In this document: positions 1 through 12,986 of the stretch, one piece after another
Layout: every line of letters begins with the position of its first letter
How positions within the stretch are numbered: the stretch's first letter is position 1
Assembly (NCBI GenBank): GCA_021234155.1
Contig: JAJEKV010000019.1
Location: 1,573,200-1,637,199, forward strand
DNA length: 64,000 bases
Origin: Isoetes taiwanensis
Lineage: Eukaryota; Streptophyta; Lycopodiopsida; Isoetales; Isoetaceae
Direction: 5' to 3'
Program-made: the position numbers and the translations under genes
The notes under the pieces: generated by a model
Database searches by the model: none
What the model was told of the DNA's origin: nothing
The model's input: only the letters and a program-made list of their open reading frames with translations

Positions 1-198
1 TGCCTCAGGTAGCTAGTTCAGTTACGTAATTTAACAATCAAGATGTCCCTTGCCTCCTCCATGGTAGAATGGCTTATGGTTTTGGTGATCATTATACACA
101 GTTAGTCAAATGGTGGAGCAAAGGGGGCTTTTATTGATGCTCACTTTCTCAGAAACAATGTCGTCCAAATAAGGTCTTCTTGCTAATTTTCTATGCAG

Positions 199-707
199 CC
201 ATTATACCCAATGATAATGATGTATTTGTAGCGCGTGTCTGAGGAGATGGCTTGATCCTCTCAATGCATACGGTGATACGCTTATTCTTTATGGCGGAGG
301 TTCAATATAAGCATCCCGCGAGGCTAAAAATAAAACTGATGAACTTTGTTTTGCACATGATCTACGATCTCTCACCGAGCCCATGCATCTTTCTGCGGGT
401 TCCGGCAATTACATTTTCAATTTGTCCCCATTCTTTATCGTTCGGGCCACCTATTATTCTACAAGGTATGTTTACTCTTGGTTCCAGCTCCCCGTACATT
501 GTAAAGTAAATGCTTGGGCTTCTTTTGATGGCAAAAATGCAGCCTACAATTGAAATCTGGAGATGCCTGGTTTGCCATATGGCGACTTGTCCGTACAGCA
601 ATTTCGTGCATAGAGGGAATCAACTCATTCTTCGCGTGTATGCGGGGAAGGGGTACCTTTGGAACGAAAACATGAATCATTGGATGGGTACCCATAATTT
701 CAAATGA
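199..707 (+). pseudogene. NAD kinase fragment, U0 copy (two exons, degraded)
   Basis: Degraded copy of the fragment described at 34,447-34,955. The exon after an AG at 197-198 and the exon with the ICPHSLSF block (about 421-450) can still be aligned, but nearly every CAG/CTG triplet is altered and the reading frame is lost several times. For example, the codons that read [13 protein letters not shown] in U2 are unreadable here. No function is expected. Part of the damage may be consensus error, since the lesions are so context-specific. Confidence 0.7.
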
Positions 708-847
708 ATGTTGGACCAAATCTTGTAATCCAAATATCACGAAGCTTGACAAGCCGCGTTCTGATTAGCGATAAATGGGTGTTGTTGTTGCCCAATAAAG
801 CGTCACTCTTGTTGAGCGTATTCTCGTCGCATGCATATATGCGGGGC

Positions 848-1089
848 ATGGAAAATGTTATTACCACTTCTTTGTGTCCATAGGCGATAAAGTCATTGCC
901 CAGTGTTGGAACATTTCACTGTATGCTTGATTACCTTGGATGTTGAGGTCTTGATTTAGTTGAATCTTTCCTTAACAACATGCCTTTTAGAAAGCCCATA
1001 GCCTGGGATGGAGATGTCTCTAAATTAAGTATAAGATTTATGGTGATGGATTAAAGTGGGAAGTTTAGGCCCTTTCTAAATTGGATTAA
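848..1089 (+). pseudogene. PPR protein C-terminal (E-motif) fragment, U0 copy
   Basis: Aligns with the 81-residue fragment at 16,085-16,330 but carries several small indels that break the frame. The blocks corresponding to EHFTCMLDCLG and ESFLNNMPF can still be followed in the DNA. See the U1 copy for the family description. Confidence 0.6.
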
Positions 1090-1724
1090 AAAATTGACTC
1101 ATCATATATAGCAAAATATTTCGCATAAAGGAACTTGTTACGGCATCAGGGATAATGTATAAATTTGTCATTGAATTGGCAAGGGTACTTTTTTTCAACC
1201 ATGTACAAATAACTAAGGCTGTAAGATCAACCCGGTACTGTTGTCTTTAAGATTAGGATAACTTGGTAGAATGATATTTATTTTGTGCCTTTGCCGTGGA
1301 AGTCTGTGGTTACAAATGAAAGCTGACATAAAATGATCTTGTGGACTGAAATCTTGTGATACGAATCAAAGACCCAACTATACGATTTTGGAGGAAAAAT
1401 AGAAATAGCTTGAGTGATCGATATCCTTGAAAAATGGATATTGAAATGACAATAGTGAATTGTTGTCCCAGGCATATTTCCTCTCTTAACATCGGCAGTT
1501 CTCGGTTCAAGGATTCCTGCAAACAAACATTTGTAAAATTTTGATAAGTTATAGTAAATCGTTAAGAGCCATTTGCATTAGTTTTTAAGGATCGGAATTG
1601 ATGAAAGGCTGGCGTAGAAATTTAAACAATTTATCTTTACGTGAAGAAGATCCCAGTCATAATGCCGATCATTTTGTTTAATGAAACCTTTATCTAAATT
1701 TGTTTTCTTCTTCTTGCAGAGTTA
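1090..1724. other. Spacer without recognised gene (U0)
   Basis: AT-rich stretch between the PPR fragment and the next ORF. Short ORFs occur on the minus strand (for example 1,278-1,526) but match no family I know and are not kept in frame in the other units. Equivalent intervals are 16,331-16,948, 35,336-35,953 and 55,015-55,632. Confidence 0.6.
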
Positions 1725-2084
1725 ATGGATAAATTAAGGATGCCATCGGGAGGGCCGCAGAGGAAGCAAGATCCATTCAAGATCCATTCCATCGGAGGGT
1801 TCATTCCTTGGTCAAACCCAAACAAACAAAAATCCGGTTCACGGTTAGTGGGCTGGATTTCTGATCTACAAGTTTGCATGTGGATTTGTAGAAATACTAA
1901 GGGTTTGATACTGCAGTGGAAATGGCATTTTAGCGAGTTAGGGGTGGATCTGCTTAAGGTCGTTTTCATAAGGCCAAACTGGCGAACACATAAAATGGCG
2001 AGTGGATCTGCTTTGGGACTCGATCTGGTTCAGGGATTAAGGTATGATTTATTCTCACGAACCATTTTAGATAATTGTGCTTGA
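1725..2084 (+). other. Unrecognised ORF following a polypyrimidine-AG, U0 copy
   Basis: Begins just after a TTCTTCTTCTTGCAG-like acceptor, so it may have been an internal exon. The opening (MDKLRMPSGG) is shared with the copies at 16,949, 35,954 and 55,633; downstream the frames diverge. I do not recognise the protein. In U2 and U3 the ORF ends after 73 residues, so the longer U0 reading is probably due to indels. Confidence 0.3.
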
Positions 2085-3834
2085 GCATCAAAGAAACTGT
2101 TGAATTTTCTTACTATCATTATTATCATTATGGTTCTTCTTGTCGAAAAATGCTCTTTAAAATTATGGTTTTACGGTTTATTGCTGCTGCCATATTGATG
2201 CCTACTCAAATTCAAAGTTTCTTTGATGGAACATTGTTTGGATGTTTTATACGGATGCAAAGGATGTCAAAGGATTTCAATAGCAAGGAAATATATTCAG
2301 GTTTGAGCAGTTGCTTAAATAGGTTCCTATTTGTCTCTGCATTTTTAAACAGCTCTAAGCTTGTAAACATTGGATCGAAATTTGCCTTTCGGGCTTGCCT
2401 TTTCGAGCAAATGGAGGTTTGTGATCGTTTTGAAATTATGATTAAGGAAATAGTTAAAACAATCTGGTATATGTGCTAAAGGTTGCTAAGTTGTAGATTT
2501 TGGGCGTATTGCTATAGATTTAATGCACCATGTTTTTTGTGATGGACTTAATATAACAAAAGTCCCATTTTAAATTTTATAAATTAAGAGGGACTTCCTA
2601 TACATGACAAGGACTTGTAGAAACCTTAATTTTTGTATACAATGCCTTATGATAGGACTATGCCTTTGTTAAAGCTAAAGATGGAACTTCAAGGCAATCT
2701 GATTTTATTTTAAATAGAGGGTGCTTCTATGTTCTTTATTTGCTATGAGATTCTAAATGGCATATATGTATTTGAGGAATCTACATCTTTGGATCAATGA
2801 TTTTGTTTGACTAATGATTAGTTATTATTTTGCCTTTTTGCCTAGATGTATTCTCAAGCAAACTATTTATGAGATGTATGTTATCGTGAAATGGGAGAAT
2901 GCCCTTTTTCTCTTCACATTGCAACGTCAATCTTAGATTTTGTTTTTAGAAGCACTCTTTTTCTATATGGTAATGTTTTTCCCCTTTTTCTTGTTTTTAA
3001 ATGCATGGATTACAGATTAAGGGAATGATTTTTTTTTTTTCTCTTTCCTTTCCATTTTAGATGCCATCTCCATGCTATTCTTAAGAGATTATATGGAGCG
3101 GTAACTTGCTTTTCGTGATGCCATCTCCCATGCTATTCCCTAAGACATTATATGGAGCAGTAATTGCTCAAGGGGCCTTGAGAAAATGTTGGAACATAGA
3201 CTTTCATTTGTGCAACCTCTGAGTGACAAATTAGGACTCTGGGAAGGCGATACAGCCTTCCCCCTCCCCCAAAGCGGAAAACACCATCCGGAAGATTGCG
3301 GATGAAGAAAAAAGCAGGAAAAAAGCGGGATAAAAAACACGAAAGTGTTCAAAACATGCAAAAATTGCCGGAAAAAGCTTTTCCCAAAAGGGGAAATCTG
3401 CTGACTTCTCTATGTTGATGCATGTGGTCACGTGATAGTGCTCAAAGATTTATGATTATCTTCAAGATTGGGATAGTTGAACATGCATGTAAACGTTGAC
3501 ACTTCTACTATCGTGAATGTAATAAGATCAATGTCTTTAAGACAAAAAAGTAACAATGGACATGCCAGGACATATGAGTATATTTTTATGTGTACATTGG
3601 ATCTTCTTTAGAATAGAGTGGTGCACTACATCATACAACAAGATTTGACTATGTAGAATTATCTTCTATGAAAATGACATCATATGCATGTATTACACAT
3701 GTTTATTTCCTTCCATGAAAAAAAAAAGTTAAGAACACCAAATCTTTAATTATTTGCTACCAAGACATTTTAACTTTGACACAACAAATTTTGTAAGTGA
3801 AAGTCCCAATCGACAAAGATCATATTGACAATAT
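1946..3834. other. AT-rich spacer, no gene recognised (U0)
   Basis: Contains a 134-residue ORF at 2,075-2,479 that is not conserved in frame in U1-U3, AT-rich sequence, a roughly 59-bp direct duplication around 3,061-3,170, and a purine-rich patch near 3,240-3,400 containing the palindromic core AAAAAGCTTTT. I see no splice-consistent coding signal. Confidence 0.6.
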
Positions 3835-4000
3835 GGCGAGTATCCGCACCTAGTCGGATGGCAACCTATGAAAAACCATCCACTTTACATTTTGCCATTG
3901 AAGTTGAGAATCGGATTATCACACCTAGATTAGATGGCAATCTCTGAAAAAAAGCCACTTACTTTATATTACGCCATCCGAAGCCAATTGTTTGTTGGCA
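3835..4000. repeat. 80-bp minisatellite, U0 copy
   Basis: Two tandem copies of a unit beginning GGCGAGTATC, best seen in U2 at 38,069-38,215. In U0 the copies are interrupted at CAG/CTG positions (AATCGACAAAG in place of AATCTGACAAAG just upstream). Confidence 0.6.
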
Positions 4001-5195
4001 CGTCTTGATTCTTTCAAAGAATGTATAGTTATGCAACATTTTGTCCATTCCATGATGTCGTCATACAAATTGAATGCGTGAATAGCAAAAGAAATCATTA
4101 CACATATAAGCACCTATTAAGAATTTGTTACGGTTTGTCATACAACAAATTCTTGTATTTTATGCAATGCTATCAAATGTCCATGGTTTTCTTCTTATAT
4201 TTATTCAAAGATTTATGATGGGTCCGAATATAGATATGTCATTTTGTTAACAAGTGTCCATGGCTTCCTTCCTTATATTTATCAAAAATTGATGATGAGG
4301 CTGTATGCCATATGATGCAGGGTTCATGATGAAAATAAATGGTGTTTTACTATCAAATGTCCATGGTTTTTCCTTAACTTCAAGCGGCATGATGAGATGT
4401 ATGCTATAATTAGTCTAGGGGTATGAGAATATATGCTAGGTGTAGACATTTGGTAACACCACTTTTGTCGGGAGAATCGACATTTGTGTCACAAATATCA
4501 TTGAAAGGACACTAGCGTGGTGTTAATTGAATATGTGAAACATTTATAAGTAAATGTCATAGCCCATATCGAGGGTACACAAATATGTAGTGTTGTACCT
4601 ATTATAATCATCCACACTCCCAAATTTATGCGGTGCATAAAGTGACAATCCATCAGACAATCATATGGAGTTCTGATTACATAGTTTTTTTTTCCTTAGT
4701 CCTTTACATTGTTTGAAACATCACCTTGAGCGATGCCAAAGCGGGTTTGCAAATGCATTTAGGAACTTTGAATAATCTTACCTTAAGCTTAAGGAACTAA
4801 AGGCGGAATAAATGGGGCGTTTGCTTAAATGTAGTTTTGCGGTGGTTTTTTACGCATTTTTAATTAGTTATCAAATAAACTTATTGGTTGGTGATAGAAG
4901 GTTAACCAAATTGCTATGGACCATATTATAGCTTTTTTATTTTAACTTATACGTATTGTACGATCAGGATGTAAAACTATTACATGCATTATGTGAGTTG
5001 CAATGTAGTTGTAGTGGGTGCCCAAGTGTGCACAATCAATGTTCTTTATGACCCATGGGCACTTATTCTTTTATGTTTTCAATAAGACCAAGCATCAAGC
5101 GATTATAATGTTGGCCATGGAGATCCTATGAACCTGTTACAAAATTTACTTATTTACAATGCTTTATAGATGTTTTCAGCTCCATTTTAGTTGCT
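4001..5195. other. Spacer with degenerate TGTCCATGG repeats, no gene (U0)
   Basis: The phrase TGTCCATGG recurs at about 4,178, 4,255 and 4,358, followed each time by a pyrimidine run and TTATATTTAT or similar, giving an irregular repeat of about 80-100 bp. The same arrangement occurs in U1-U3. The 65-residue ORF at 4,021 is not kept in other copies. Confidence 0.5.
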
Positions 5196-7930
5196 TGTCA
5201 TCACCTAGTGGTTAACATTGTGCATGCACATGTTAGGTGCATGCACATGATAGGTGTCGATGGTGGCGGTGACACTTGGCATGATTAGGTTAACATAAGT
5301 GTAGGGATTAGATTTAGTTAGATGTCACAGCTCGGTTTCGCGGTCTACACTATATTAGGCCAAGCCTCTTCGGATGTCTTGAGGTTTATCTCATATTTGG
5401 AGAGCCTCATTTGGCCACGTTCCCCTTCATTCTTTGTACATATTTCCTTGTCTTGTTCTTGTTTTGTGATCATGAGCATGGCGACTTTGTAGCATCCCGT
5501 GATCATGAATTTCTTCTTTGCGAGTGTATGCCAAGAATCAAACATTGGCGCCGTTATCTTAGGTTATTTCGTGATCACTTTCTTCTCCCTTCTTTGTTCT
5601 TTGTTGTCTTCTTTGCTCCAATTTTTCCCGTTTGAAGACTTCTTGTATACTATTCTTCCCTGTTAGGTTTCCTTAGTTTGCCCAACCAAGTCGATTTGTG
5701 TATCGGCTTGGAGGCCTTTGTTATTCAAGCGGTGATGATTACGCGGTGATCAAATTTACTTTTGTCAATCTGTTCTCAAGACTCTGTTTTTCAAGTGCGG
5801 CAAAGTCACGGTTTTGCGGTTTGAGTTTTTTACGGAGTGGTGACGGCCTCCTCTCACCAGATTTTCAAAAAATCAAAAGTTTGATCCTCTTTTCTCTTCT
5901 CATTTCTTTGAAAAAATGTCAAAATATCATGCTCCTTTTTCATTATCCTCTGTTTTTCTCTCGGCTTTATCAGAAATCGTGCTCACGGCACACCAAAATA
6001 TTCTCTTTCAATTCTTCTTGATTTATTTTTTGAGGCCAGCCTTTTCGGCTAGCCCCGTTTGAGCCCATCTGTTCCGATTCGGCTGTTTAGTTTCAAGGTT
6101 TTCTTACGCAATCTTCAAAGCCCGGTATTTTGTCTCCATCATCTCACCGCACATACCACGAGTTCGAAGTTTCTTGAGCTTATAACTTACCATAAGAGTT
6201 GGCCTTGATTCAAGCACCTTAAGCATCGCAACACATAAACTTATGCGCTTCCGGTATCTATTCTTATTCAAGTTTTTCAAGAGGGCCGACCTTTGTGGCC
6301 CCCCATCCATCTGCCCAAGCACATACGGTGCAACAAAAGTGCGTCTTCAAGCAAGCTGCGTTTATAAAAGCGAATTTTTTAAGCCTCGGGACATTTGCAA
6401 ACAAGCAAATCTTTTCATCGATTAAAGAGTGGAAGATTAAATTCGAATATCTTTGTGGGGCCTGGCCTGATCAAATCTTTCATCTATCTATCCAAAGCGT
6501 GCGGCATCGATCAAAGGCTAACCCATCTATTCAAGCTTTATCACGCAAAGTGGTAGGCGGCATGATTTACGAAGCCGACCTCGTACCTGCATCAAAGTCT
6601 GTTTGGGTCAGCAAATCAAAGCGGTATCTATCTATTCAAGCTCTTTCGAGGCGAAGTTGAGGCGGTTTCCACGGCTCCGATTCGAGAAACCGTCTTTTCA
6701 CGCCATCGTTGCTTCTAAATTGATAAGCCGGCCAAATTTGTCTTTGCCATATCCGGCATTTCCCTTCAAATCCGGTCACCATGGAAATAAAAAGGTTTGT
6801 TACTCTTCTTGAAGACCTCTTACGCTCCTCTAGGGTTTTTAAGTGACGGCTATGATTTGGCCGCCTAAGATCTATGGTTGAATCGGATATTGTTTTTAGG
6901 CTCCGGCGGGCTCCGCGGGTCCACGCCACGGGCACAAGACTCTTTTTTCGGCTGATGATAGCCGCGCGGCCCACGCCTCCGCGGCTCCAGCTTGCTTTCG
7001 CCCCACGCTCATGTTCCCCGCCCATGCCCACGCTCAAACTTTGACCCGTTACGTATTTTTGCCCGCGATTGACCCGCCAAATTGACCACTCCAGCCACGC
7101 TTCATACGCTCTTTATGCTCCCCGCGCTCACACTTTGCTTATGGCCACGCTTTTTGCTCAACATCCACGCTCTGCACAAATATTGTGGCCTTTATAGCCA
7201 TGCTCTCCTATGGTCGATCCGCGGGGATGCTTTTAAGGTGCTTACCTTTTGACGGCCCCCATATAATCATTGTTTTGAAGCTTTTTTTTTACGTGAACTT
7301 TTGGGCAATATTTGTTCCAAGGACTTACCCATAATATAAGGGGATGGTCCTTATGTTTTTAGCCCAAGTTCCTATGATCCATGTTACGCATCGACATTCA
7401 TTCGGATCTTCTTAAATCATCAATGCCTTCATGAAGATCTTTTGGCGACACAACAAACCATTACCCGATTACCATCCTTTTAAGCCCTAAATTTTTTTGG
7501 CACCATGTTGTAATTGTCGGACTTGTCTTATAAAAAGTCATTACATGTTTTTGTGCTAAAAACTTTTAGGGGAAGCGATGTTAACCACCTAGTGGTTAAC
7601 ATTGTGCATCACATGTTAGGTGCATGCACATGATAGGAAATGTCGATGGTGGCGGTGACACTTGGCATGATTAGGTTAACATAAGTGTAGGGATTAGATT
7701 TATTTAGATGTACGGCTCAGATTTGCGGTCTACACTATATTAGACCGGAGCCTCTTCAGATGTACTGAGGTTTATCTCATATTTGGAGAGCCTCATTTGG
7801 CCACGTTCCCCTTCATTCTTTGTACATATTTCCTTGTCTTGTTCTTGTTTTGTGATCATGAGCATGGCAGCTTTGTAGCATCCGGCAGTCATGGACTGCT
7901 GCTGCAGGGTGTATGCCAAGAATCCAAACA
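5196..7930 (+). mobile_element. Non-autonomous LTR retrotransposon, U0 copy
   Basis: Two direct repeats of about 350 bp (5,196-5,544 and 7,579-7,930) flank about 2.0 kb. The first is followed by TTGGCGCCGTTAT, a match to the start of an Asp-tRNA primer site; the second is preceded by a short purine run (AGGGGAAGCGA). No gag, protease, reverse transcriptase or integrase motif is seen inside, so it would depend on enzymes supplied elsewhere. See the U2 copy for the fuller reading. Confidence 0.75.
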
Positions 7931-8099
7931 TTGTCTATATTTTTTACATTTCAATCCCTTGAGAAGATTTAGCATTTAAGATCACACAAACTAATATGGA
8001 CACTAGTGAGGATCATACAATCTACCAATAATCATGAGACCTATGCCCAACAAAAAAAGACAGCGGCCAGAGCACTTTTCTAGTATTATTATATCCAAA

Positions 8100-8830
8100 A
8101 TGATTCCATGTACAAAATTCTTATTACCTTTGAGCTGCTGCATGTTGGTGGGAATGTGCTTGATGATTGGCAAGCATTAAACAGAATAACAGATCATTGT
8201 TTGGTCAATGCATGGTAAGTCATCACGCACCCATAGAAATGGAAATCGGCAATGCTTTTGTTCTTCTTGTGCTTGCACAATTGCATCCACACCATATGGA
8301 AAGAGAACAGAAGAAGTTATGTCCAAGATTGGCGATTCGGACCAACGACTCTCAATCGCGGACCGTGTATGCCCAACATGGGCCTTTGCAAAAACACAAT
8401 ATCTATTTGAAAGAATGCACGAGAAGAATATCTATTTGCATGCTTTTATGATTTTTAAGCAAATGCATCCATCTTTGGTGATGTTGTTGGCGGTTTGGAG
8501 GTAAATATTAGTTCACGTATTTCAACCAAAGGGCTTTAAGCTAGATATTGTTATGGGTACTACCGTTGTTAACATGTATGCCAAATGTGAGAACCTTGAG
8601 GATCTTTGGGCGTGGTATGGTTTCTTGGAATGCCAAGATTGTGTGCCATATGCCCCGGCGGCCATTCGGGGAAGCATGAATCTTTTCAACAAGATGACGG
8701 GACACAACACACGGCGTCATGAAAATGCCATGATCAACTGGCGTGGATTTGATACAAATGTTGTTGGCAATCGCGGTTAGTATCATTATGGGAAATGTCA
8801 AAACCTTGATTCTTTTAACATCACCACCAT
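8100..8830 (+). pseudogene. PPR fragments, + strand block, U0 copy
   Basis: Degraded copy of 42,323-43,080. The piece QYLFERMHEKNIYLHAF is still readable within the frame at 8,208-8,504, as is TTVVNMYAKCENLED at 8,553-8,780. Several frames are needed to follow it, so it is not a gene. Confidence 0.65.
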
Positions 8831-8842
8831 GGATGCATTTGC

Positions 8843-10580
8843 TTAAAAATCATTATTCTTCTCAGGCATTCTTTCAAATAGATATTGTGCTTCTTGTAGG
8901 CATCCATGTTGGACGTACAGCCGTTTAGGCAAGTTTTGAACAATCAACAAGCATCTTGCACCTGCCCTCATTGAGAGTATGCTCTTAATAGAATTCTCCA
9001 CGTAAAAGATATTATATTCGGCCATTTTATCGAACGAAAGTCTGGCATCATCCAAGCTGTCACACTCCGCATACATCTGAATAAGAAGATTTTTCAAAAA
9101 CATGTTCTTTGCAAATCTAGAAACGAGAACATGCGAATGAATGCATTTCCCTACTGCAAATGCATTTAGATGTTCTGATCCCTTAACAAAGACCCATAAA
9201 AAGACCACGATTGAATGCGAGAAATTTCTCATTTCTGCATCGAGTGAAATAATTCCTTGTTCAACAAATTTTTATTGTGCAAGGGATGCCCGAGGTTTGT
9301 AGTTGTAGCCCCATCTTGCCCACTTCTTGTCTCTTGGTGCGGCGCCAATCTTGGATATAACTTCTTGGTTCTCTTTCCATATGGTGTGGATGCTCTTGTG
9401 CAAGCACAAGAAGAACAAAAAGCATTCTTTGCTTGGTGTATTTTGATCTATCGTGTTGGAAGAAATTAGATCTTTTATGGCCCGTTTAAGTAGAGCATTA
9501 AAATCACTGTCGTTCATCATCATCATGCTTACAAAGGGAACTTGTAACTTTTGTTTAGATAAGAGCCCATGTCTTAGTATGATCTTTTGTTTTAAACTGC
9601 AGGTGCTTAAGTTCAGAACACACAAATCTTTCATCATTACTTTTGTCAAATAGTCACCTTTTCTCATTTCTTTGTCAAGCATGCTCTCCTATTGAAGACT
9701 GTGCAAATTTTGTATAAACAACGATCTTCGTTTTAACAACTGTTTTTCATAGTGCTGCCTTGTAGATTCTGCTTGGAAACTAAGATGGTATTGCTTGTTG
9801 TAGGCATCCATGTCGGACATAGATATTGTGCTTCTTGTAGGCATCCATGTTGGACATACAGGGTGATTACGGTATTCCATTACACAACATTCCGTTCAGA
9901 CATGTTTTGAACAATCAACAAGCATCTTGCACCTGCCCAATTCAGAGTATACTCTTAATAGGATTCTCCACGTAAAGTATTCCATTCGTCCATTCTATCG
10001 AACAAAAGTCTGGCATCATCCAAGTTGTCACACTCAGCATACATCTCAATGAGAGGATTTTGCAAAAACATGTTCTTTGCCAATCCAGAACTGAGAACAT
10101 GCGAATGAATGCATTTCCCTACTGCGAATGCATCTGGATGATGCAGTCCCAAACAAAGGCCCATAAAAAATACTTGTTTGAATGCCAGAAATTTCTCATT
10201 TCTGTGCAAGGGATGCCCGAGGTTTGTAGTTGCAGCCCCATCTTGCCCCTGCTTCTTCTCTCTTGGTCTGAACTGCCAACCTTGGACATAACTTCTTCTG
10301 TTCTCTTTCCATATGGTGTGGATGCTCTTGTGCAAGCACAAGAAGAACAAAAGCATTGCCGATTTCCATTTATATGGGTGCGTGATGACTTACCATGCAT
10401 TGACCAAATAATGATCTGTTATTCTGTTTAATGCTTGCCAATCATCAAGCACATTCCCACCAACATGCAGCAGCTCAAAGGTAATAAGAATTTCGTACAA
10501 GGAATCATTTTGGATATAATAATATGCTGATAATGGAGTTATGTACAGGGATGGCTTTGCACACATTCTTCTGCACAACA
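8843..10580 (-). pseudogene. PPR fragments, - strand block, U0 copy
   Basis: Two PPR-like segments read on the minus strand. The first (8,843-9,232) contains VGKCIHSHVLVSRFAKN and NLLIQMYAECDSLDDARL; the second (9,955-10,356) contains VGKCIHSHVLSSGLAKN and EMYAECDNLDDARLLFDRM. Between them is an ORF on the same strand (9,272-9,682) that I do not recognise. Stops and frame changes separate the segments. See the U2 copy for interpretation. Confidence 0.7.
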
Positions 10581-11097
10581 TTCTTCTACAGTCAGTAAAT
10601 GTATGGTTGAAGGTTTTTGTTGTGTTTATAGGGAAAAATAGCTAGTCAATGTATGGACCGTAGTTAACTTCTTAGAATTAATTTTGTTTTTCTCCCTCTC
10701 GCATTTTCATTCGCGTCAAGGAAATGTTATTGAGTATGAAGACTTAACCAACAATTATGTTAAATCTTGTGCTTAGCATGGGAGTATTATAATCCGTTGC
10801 GTCCTTCAACCATTGCAAATGGAAGTTAAAGCTACTTTAGAAGCACCGAGTCTACCAAGTATTTGCATGGCTTTAAACCTATTATTTTATTACATTCGAG
10901 CACATTTAGATTCTCATTTCTTTCCCTTGGAATGTGTTACATCAAAAAATACCTTAATATGATTTGTCTTTGAGGTGATTAGAGTGCCAGTGAAAAAAAA
11001 AAGTTCATTGAATTTAGAAGTCGTTAGTCTCTTGTCTTGCTCATAAGTCTTTAACCTGTGGCAAGAATTAACTATTCTTGAGTTGAAATATATTTTA

Positions 11098-11600
11098 GAT
11101 TAATTGTCTTAAATTTTTATTTTTACCAGATGTGCATTCTCCTGTGATTTTGTACAAATAGCGAGCTTTGTTTGGCCAATTATTCTTCATAGTGCCGTCT
11201 TGTAGATCCAGCCTAAAAATTAAGATGTTGAGCATGCGGCCTTGTAGATTCTGCCAGGAAACTAAAATGTCCTTATATTTCCTTATTTGCATTTGTATGT
11301 TTCCATTTGTATTTTCCTTATATTTCCCTTCTTTATGCAAAGTATTTCCCTGCTTACCCATTGCCTTATCTGAGGAGGTTTGGATCTCCAAAGGCCAAGA
11401 GAAATACACATGAAACCTCTATATATCATCAATAACGCCATCTCCATTCTTGTCCACTTCTTTCACCATTAATTGAAGCTCTTCTTCCGTAATATTGTCT
11501 CCCAAATATCTTAAAACGATACCCAATTCGGTCATTGAAACCTTGCCATCACCATCAGCATCAAAATATGAAAAACTTCTTCAAGCTCCTTAATCTGTTT
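11098..11600 (-). pseudogene. Calmodulin-like fragment (U0, first reverse copy)
   Basis: Read on the minus strand, the DNA at about 11,415-11,595 encodes the two-EF-hand N-terminal half described at 31,191-31,565, with frame breaks. The rest (11,095-11,409) encodes the non-EF tail seen in the other copies ([14 protein letters not shown]). Fragmentary. Confidence 0.65.
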
Positions 11601-11618
11601 AGTTCTGAGACCTTAATC

Positions 11619-11765
11619 TGCCTAGAAAATCGGGTCACCGAACTAAGCGAATGAAACTTGAAAGTTTTCGATTTTGATGTCATGGTGATGACAATTTCGA
11701 TGGCCGAATTAAATACCGCTTTAAGATCTTTGAAGACAATATTACTAAGAAGAAAAAACATCTAT
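11619..11765 (+). pseudogene. Short forward calmodulin-like fragment (U0, first)
   Basis: Inverted partner of the adjacent reverse copy. It starts near CTAGAAAATCGGGT, has diverged strongly (ATTTTGATGTCATGGTGATGA) and ends at the palindrome. No usable reading frame. Confidence 0.5.
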
Positions 11766-11769
11766 AACA

Positions 11770-11959
11770 TCATAAGAATTGATCAAATGCATCTCCCTTT
11801 GTATGGGTCGAGCGGTTTTAACATCTCATGACCAAACAACATTTCCCACCCAAACCAAGTTTCCATGTCCAACTTGGTTTGGCGGGAAATGTTGTTTGAA
11901 CATGAATGTTAAAACTGTTGATTTCCATCGATGGAGATGCATTTGATCAATTCTTATGA
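11770..11959. repeat. Palindromic MITE-like element (U0, first copy)
   Basis: Inverted repeat with arms of about 90 bp, outer ends TCATAAGAATTGATC and GATCAATTCTTATGA, inner CCAAACCAAGTT and AACTTGGTTTGG, with a short loop. Less perfect than the U1 copy. Confidence 0.75.
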
Positions 11960-12104
11960 TTATGATTATGATTTGTCTTTGAGGTGATTAGAGTGCGGTG
12001 AAAAAAAAAGTTCATCAATTTAGAAGTCGTTAGTCTCTTGTCTTGCTCATAAGTCTTTACCCTGTGGCAAGAATTAACTATTCTTGAGTTGAAAGATGTT
12101 TTAG

Positions 12105-12625
12105 ATTAATTGTCTTAAATTTTTATTTTTACCAGATGTGCATTCTCCTGTGATTTTGTACAAGCAAAGAGCTTTGTTTGGCCAATTATTCTTCATAGTG
12201 ATGTCTTGTAGATCCAGCCTAAAAATTAAGATGTCGAGCATGCGGCCTTGTAGATTCTGCTAGGAAACTAAGATGTCCTTATATTTTCTTATTTGCATTT
12301 GTATGTTTCCATTTGTATTTTCCTTATATTTCCCTTCTTTATGCAAAGTATTTCCACTACCCCATTGCCTTATCTGAGGAGGTTTGGATCTCCCTAAAGG
12401 CCAAGAGAAATACACATGAAACCTCGTATATCATCAATAATGCCATCTCCATTCTTGTCCACTTCTTTCACCATTAATTGAAGCTCTTCTTAGTAATATT
12501 GTCTCCCAAAGATCTTAAAAGCGGTACCCAATTTGGTCAACTTTGAAACCTTGTCATCACCATCGACATCAAAATTAGAAAAACTTCTTCAAGCTCCTTA
12601 ATGCGTTTTAGTTAGGGGCGATTTC
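12105..12625 (-). pseudogene. Calmodulin-like fragment (U0, second reverse copy)
   Basis: Second reverse copy of the EF-hand fragment and its tail, with small deletions (for example AGTAATATTG where other copies have a CCGTAATATTG block). No ORF longer than a few dozen residues survives. Confidence 0.6.
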
Positions 12626-12634
12626 ACGAAGAAG

Positions 12635-12790
12635 ATGCCTAGAAAATCGGTCTCGAACTAAGCAGTTTAAGGAGCTTGAAGAAGTTTTTCGTTATTTTGA
12701 TCTTGGCGGTGATGACAAGGTTTTTTTGGGCCGAATTATGCCGCTTTAAGATCTTTGGGAGACAATATTACTAAGAAGAGCTTCATCTAT
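12635..12790 (+). pseudogene. Short forward calmodulin-like fragment (U0, second)
   Basis: Starts with ATGCCTAGAAAATCGG, the start context of the full copy at 31,191, and runs for about 155 bp with frameshifts before the palindrome. Confidence 0.55.
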
Positions 12791-12794
12791 GGCA

Positions 12795-12986
12795 TCATAA
12801 AATTGATCAAATGCATCTCCCACCGTATGGGTCAGAACAATTTTAACATCTCAAGTCCAAACAACATTTCCCATGCCAAACCAAGTTTCCATGTCCAACT
12901 TGGTTTGGCGGGAAATGTTGTTTGAACATGAATGTTAAAGCTGACCGGACCCATCCCATCGAGATGCATTTGATCAATTCTTATGA
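12795..12986. repeat. Palindromic MITE-like element (U0, second copy)
   Basis: Same palindrome as at 11,770. It is followed by about five copies of the heptamer TTTATGA, which also flanks the copies at 26,202, 30,315 and 51,473. Confidence 0.75.
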